Shown in pieces: positions 63,021-64,000 of a stretch of 64,000 bases of DNA (position 1 is the first letter of the stretch; each line of letters opens with the position of its first letter). The notes under the pieces are model-generated. The model was given only the letters and a program-made list of their open reading frames with translations. It ran no database searches and was not told the DNA's origin. Made by a program: the position numbers and the translations under genes. Source of the stretch: Pseudosulfitobacter pseudonitzschiae (lineage in GTDB: Bacteria > Pseudomonadota > Alphaproteobacteria > Rhodobacterales > Rhodobacteraceae); the NCBI RefSeq assembly GCF_900129395.1, contig NZ_FQVP01000002.1:682001-746000 (forward strand). The letters run 5' to 3'.

Positions 63021-63628
63021 GCCGCAACATCATCGCCATCCTGCGTGGCATCACCCCGCCCGAGGCCTTGCCCGTCTGCGAGGCGCTGATCGCGGCGGGG
63101 GTGACCAAGATCGAGGTGCCGCTGAATTCGCCCGATCCCTTTGACAGCATCGGGCAAATGCAGGCCGAATTCGGGCATGCCGCCGTGATCGGCGCAGGCA
63201 CCGTGCTGAGCGTTGCCGATGTCGAGCGGCTGGCGGACATTGGCGCGCAGATGGTCGTGTCGCCGGATTGCAACATCGCGGTGATCGCGGCCACCAAGGG
63301 GGCGGGCATGTTGTCCTATCCGGGGTGTTTGACGCCCACCGAGTGTTTTGCCGCGCTGGCCACGGGGGCCGACGGGATCAAGATTTTCCCGTCCTTCCTG
63401 CTGGGCACCAAGGGCTTGCAAGCCCTGCGCGCGGTGCTGCCCGAAACCGCGCAGGTCTTTGCTGTGGGCGGCGTGGGGGCCGAGCACTTTGGCGATTGGC
63501 TGGCGGTGGGGGCGAACGGTTTTGGCATCGGCACGGCGCTCTATGCCCCGGGCATGTCGGCGCAGGACGTGCGGGCCCGCGCCGCGGGCATCGTCGCGGC
63601 ATATGATCTGGCGAAAGAGGGCCTATAA
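63017..63628 (+). CDS. dgoA: 2-dehydro-3-deoxy-6-phosphogalactonate aldolase
   Basis: It splits 2-keto-3-deoxy-6-phosphogalactonate into pyruvate and glyceraldehyde-3-phosphate. The 203-residue protein has the KDPG-aldolase family fold: NIIAILRGITPPEALPVCEALIAAGVTKIEVPLNSP, the GAGTVLSVADVERLADIGAQMVVSPDC region and the Schiff-base lysine in ATGADGIKIFPS. dgoK overlaps upstream and the lactonase gene starts at the base after its stop. This is DgoA as a stand-alone aldolase, without the dehydratase fusion. Confidence 0.93.
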   Translation: MSRNIIAILRGITPPEALPVCEALIAAGVTKIEVPLNSPDPFDSIGQMQAEFGHAAVIGAGTVLSVADVERLADIGAQMVVSPDCNIAVIAATKGAGMLSYPGCLTPTECFAALATGADGIKIFPSFLLGTKGLQALRAVLPETAQVFAVGGVGAEHFGDWLAVGANGFGIGTALYAPGMSAQDVRARAAGIVAAYDLAKEGL

Positions 63629-64000
63629 ATGGATATTTTCAGCGACACCGTCTGCACGCTTGGCGAAGGCCCGTTGTGGCACCCTGAACGCAAACAACTG
63701 TTCTGGTTTGATATCGTGGGCAAAAAGCTGTTGAGCCGCACAGCGGCAGGCGAACAGGTCTGGTCGTTCGACGATCACGTCTCGGCTGCTGGCTGGATCG
63801 ACAGGACACGGCTTTTGATTGCCTCGGAACGGGCGCTCTTTACCTTTGACGTGGACACCGGCGCGCAAGACCATGTTGTCGCGCTGGAGGCTGACAATTC
63901 CGTTACACGGTCCAATGACGGCCGCGCCGACCCGCAGGGCGGCTTTTGGATCGGCACAATGGGCAAGGAAAAAGAACGCAAGGCGGGCGCGATCTATCGC
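63629..64000 (+). CDS. SMP-30/gluconolactonase-like protein (cut by window end)
   Basis: Only the first 124 codons are in the window. They match the SMP-30/gluconolactonase family: CTLGEGPLWHPERKQLFWFDI at the start (with the metal-binding Glu of GEGP) and TRSNDGRADPQGGFWIGTMG near residues 92-111, the conserved NDGRxDPxGxFWxGTM motif. Family members are calcium/zinc sugar lactonases, here probably hydrolysing the lactone made by the SDR. It begins at the base after the dgoA stop. The rest of the operon lies beyond the window. Confidence 0.9.
   Translation, partial: MDIFSDTVCTLGEGPLWHPERKQLFWFDIVGKKLLSRTAAGEQVWSFDDHVSAAGWIDRTRLLIASERALFTFDVDTGAQDHVVALEADNSVTRSNDGRADPQGGFWIGTMGKEKERKAGAIYR

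Noticed and set aside
1-64000. tRNA, rRNA, CRISPR arrays, insertion sequences or prophage genes
   Set aside because: Read-through of the sequence and frames shows no transposase, integrase, regularly spaced repeats or recognisable tRNA arms such as a GGTTCGAATCC T-loop.

Overview
The window is a contiguous GC-rich piece of a bacterial chromosome with dense, mostly short-spaced genes. Gene content and protein style point to an alphaproteobacterium of the Rhodobacterales (Roseobacter-type). Pointers are the tilS-ftsH pair, the ctaC-ctaB-small ORF-ctaG-ctaE-surf1 oxidase operon without ctaD, a Flp/Tad pilus locus of the cpa type, Flp pilins with an AVTVDW motif, a LOV-HisKA_2 kinase, and lysC followed by ptsP. 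No rRNA, tRNA, CRISPR, prophage or insertion sequence was recognised, so this looks like core chromosome with some accessory cassettes.

Layout. 1-8600 (+): tilS, ftsH, a MetAP paralogue, a MOSC protein, fhs and folD (one-carbon metabolism), then a membrane-anchored LytTR regulator. 8600-11770 (-): a pdeM nuclease and an Lhr-type helicase, two of the four genes of the ligase-associated repair cluster. 11870-24020 (-): a Flp/Tad type IVb pilus locus read from two Flp pilins through cpaB, cpaC, an OmpA-like lipoprotein, cpaE, tadA, tadB, tadC, two TadD-like lipoproteins and the prepilin peptidase, ending in an uncharacterised AAA+ ATPase. A lytic transglycosylase is divergent from the pilins.

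25250-32180 (-): scoAB (3-oxoacid CoA-transferase), topA, dprA, tldD. 32355-42150 (+): the aa3 oxidase operon (ctaC, ctaB, a 53-residue membrane protein, ctaG, ctaE, surf1), then an overlapping chain thrC - M16 peptidase - acetyltransferase, a secreted beta-lactamase-fold protein and an FAD-linked hydroxyacid dehydrogenase. 42219-45383 (-): mtnP, an SDR-DoxX fusion, a DUF2269 protein and apt, an apparent adenine-salvage operon. 45550-52520: yaeQ, a LOV blue-light histidine kinase, a SulP transporter, an RTX protein, a flavin reductase, an acetyltransferase and an EcsC protein. 52526-55040 (-): molybdate transporter modABC. 55220-60657 (+): Nudix, DUF1178, SDR, lysC and ptsP.

60658-61353 is a gene-free, locally AT-rich stretch with three perfect TTATCCACA DnaA boxes; it is a candidate replication origin or DnaA-controlled site and the most interesting non-coding feature here. 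61354-64000 (+) is a sugar-acid cassette (SDR sugar dehydrogenase, dgoK, dgoA, and an SMP-30 lactonase cut by the window end) that fits a De Ley-Doudoroff-type galactose route. A two-copy intergenic hairpin repeat (11812-11868 and 42154-42217) sits directly after the stop codon of a minus-strand gene in both places.
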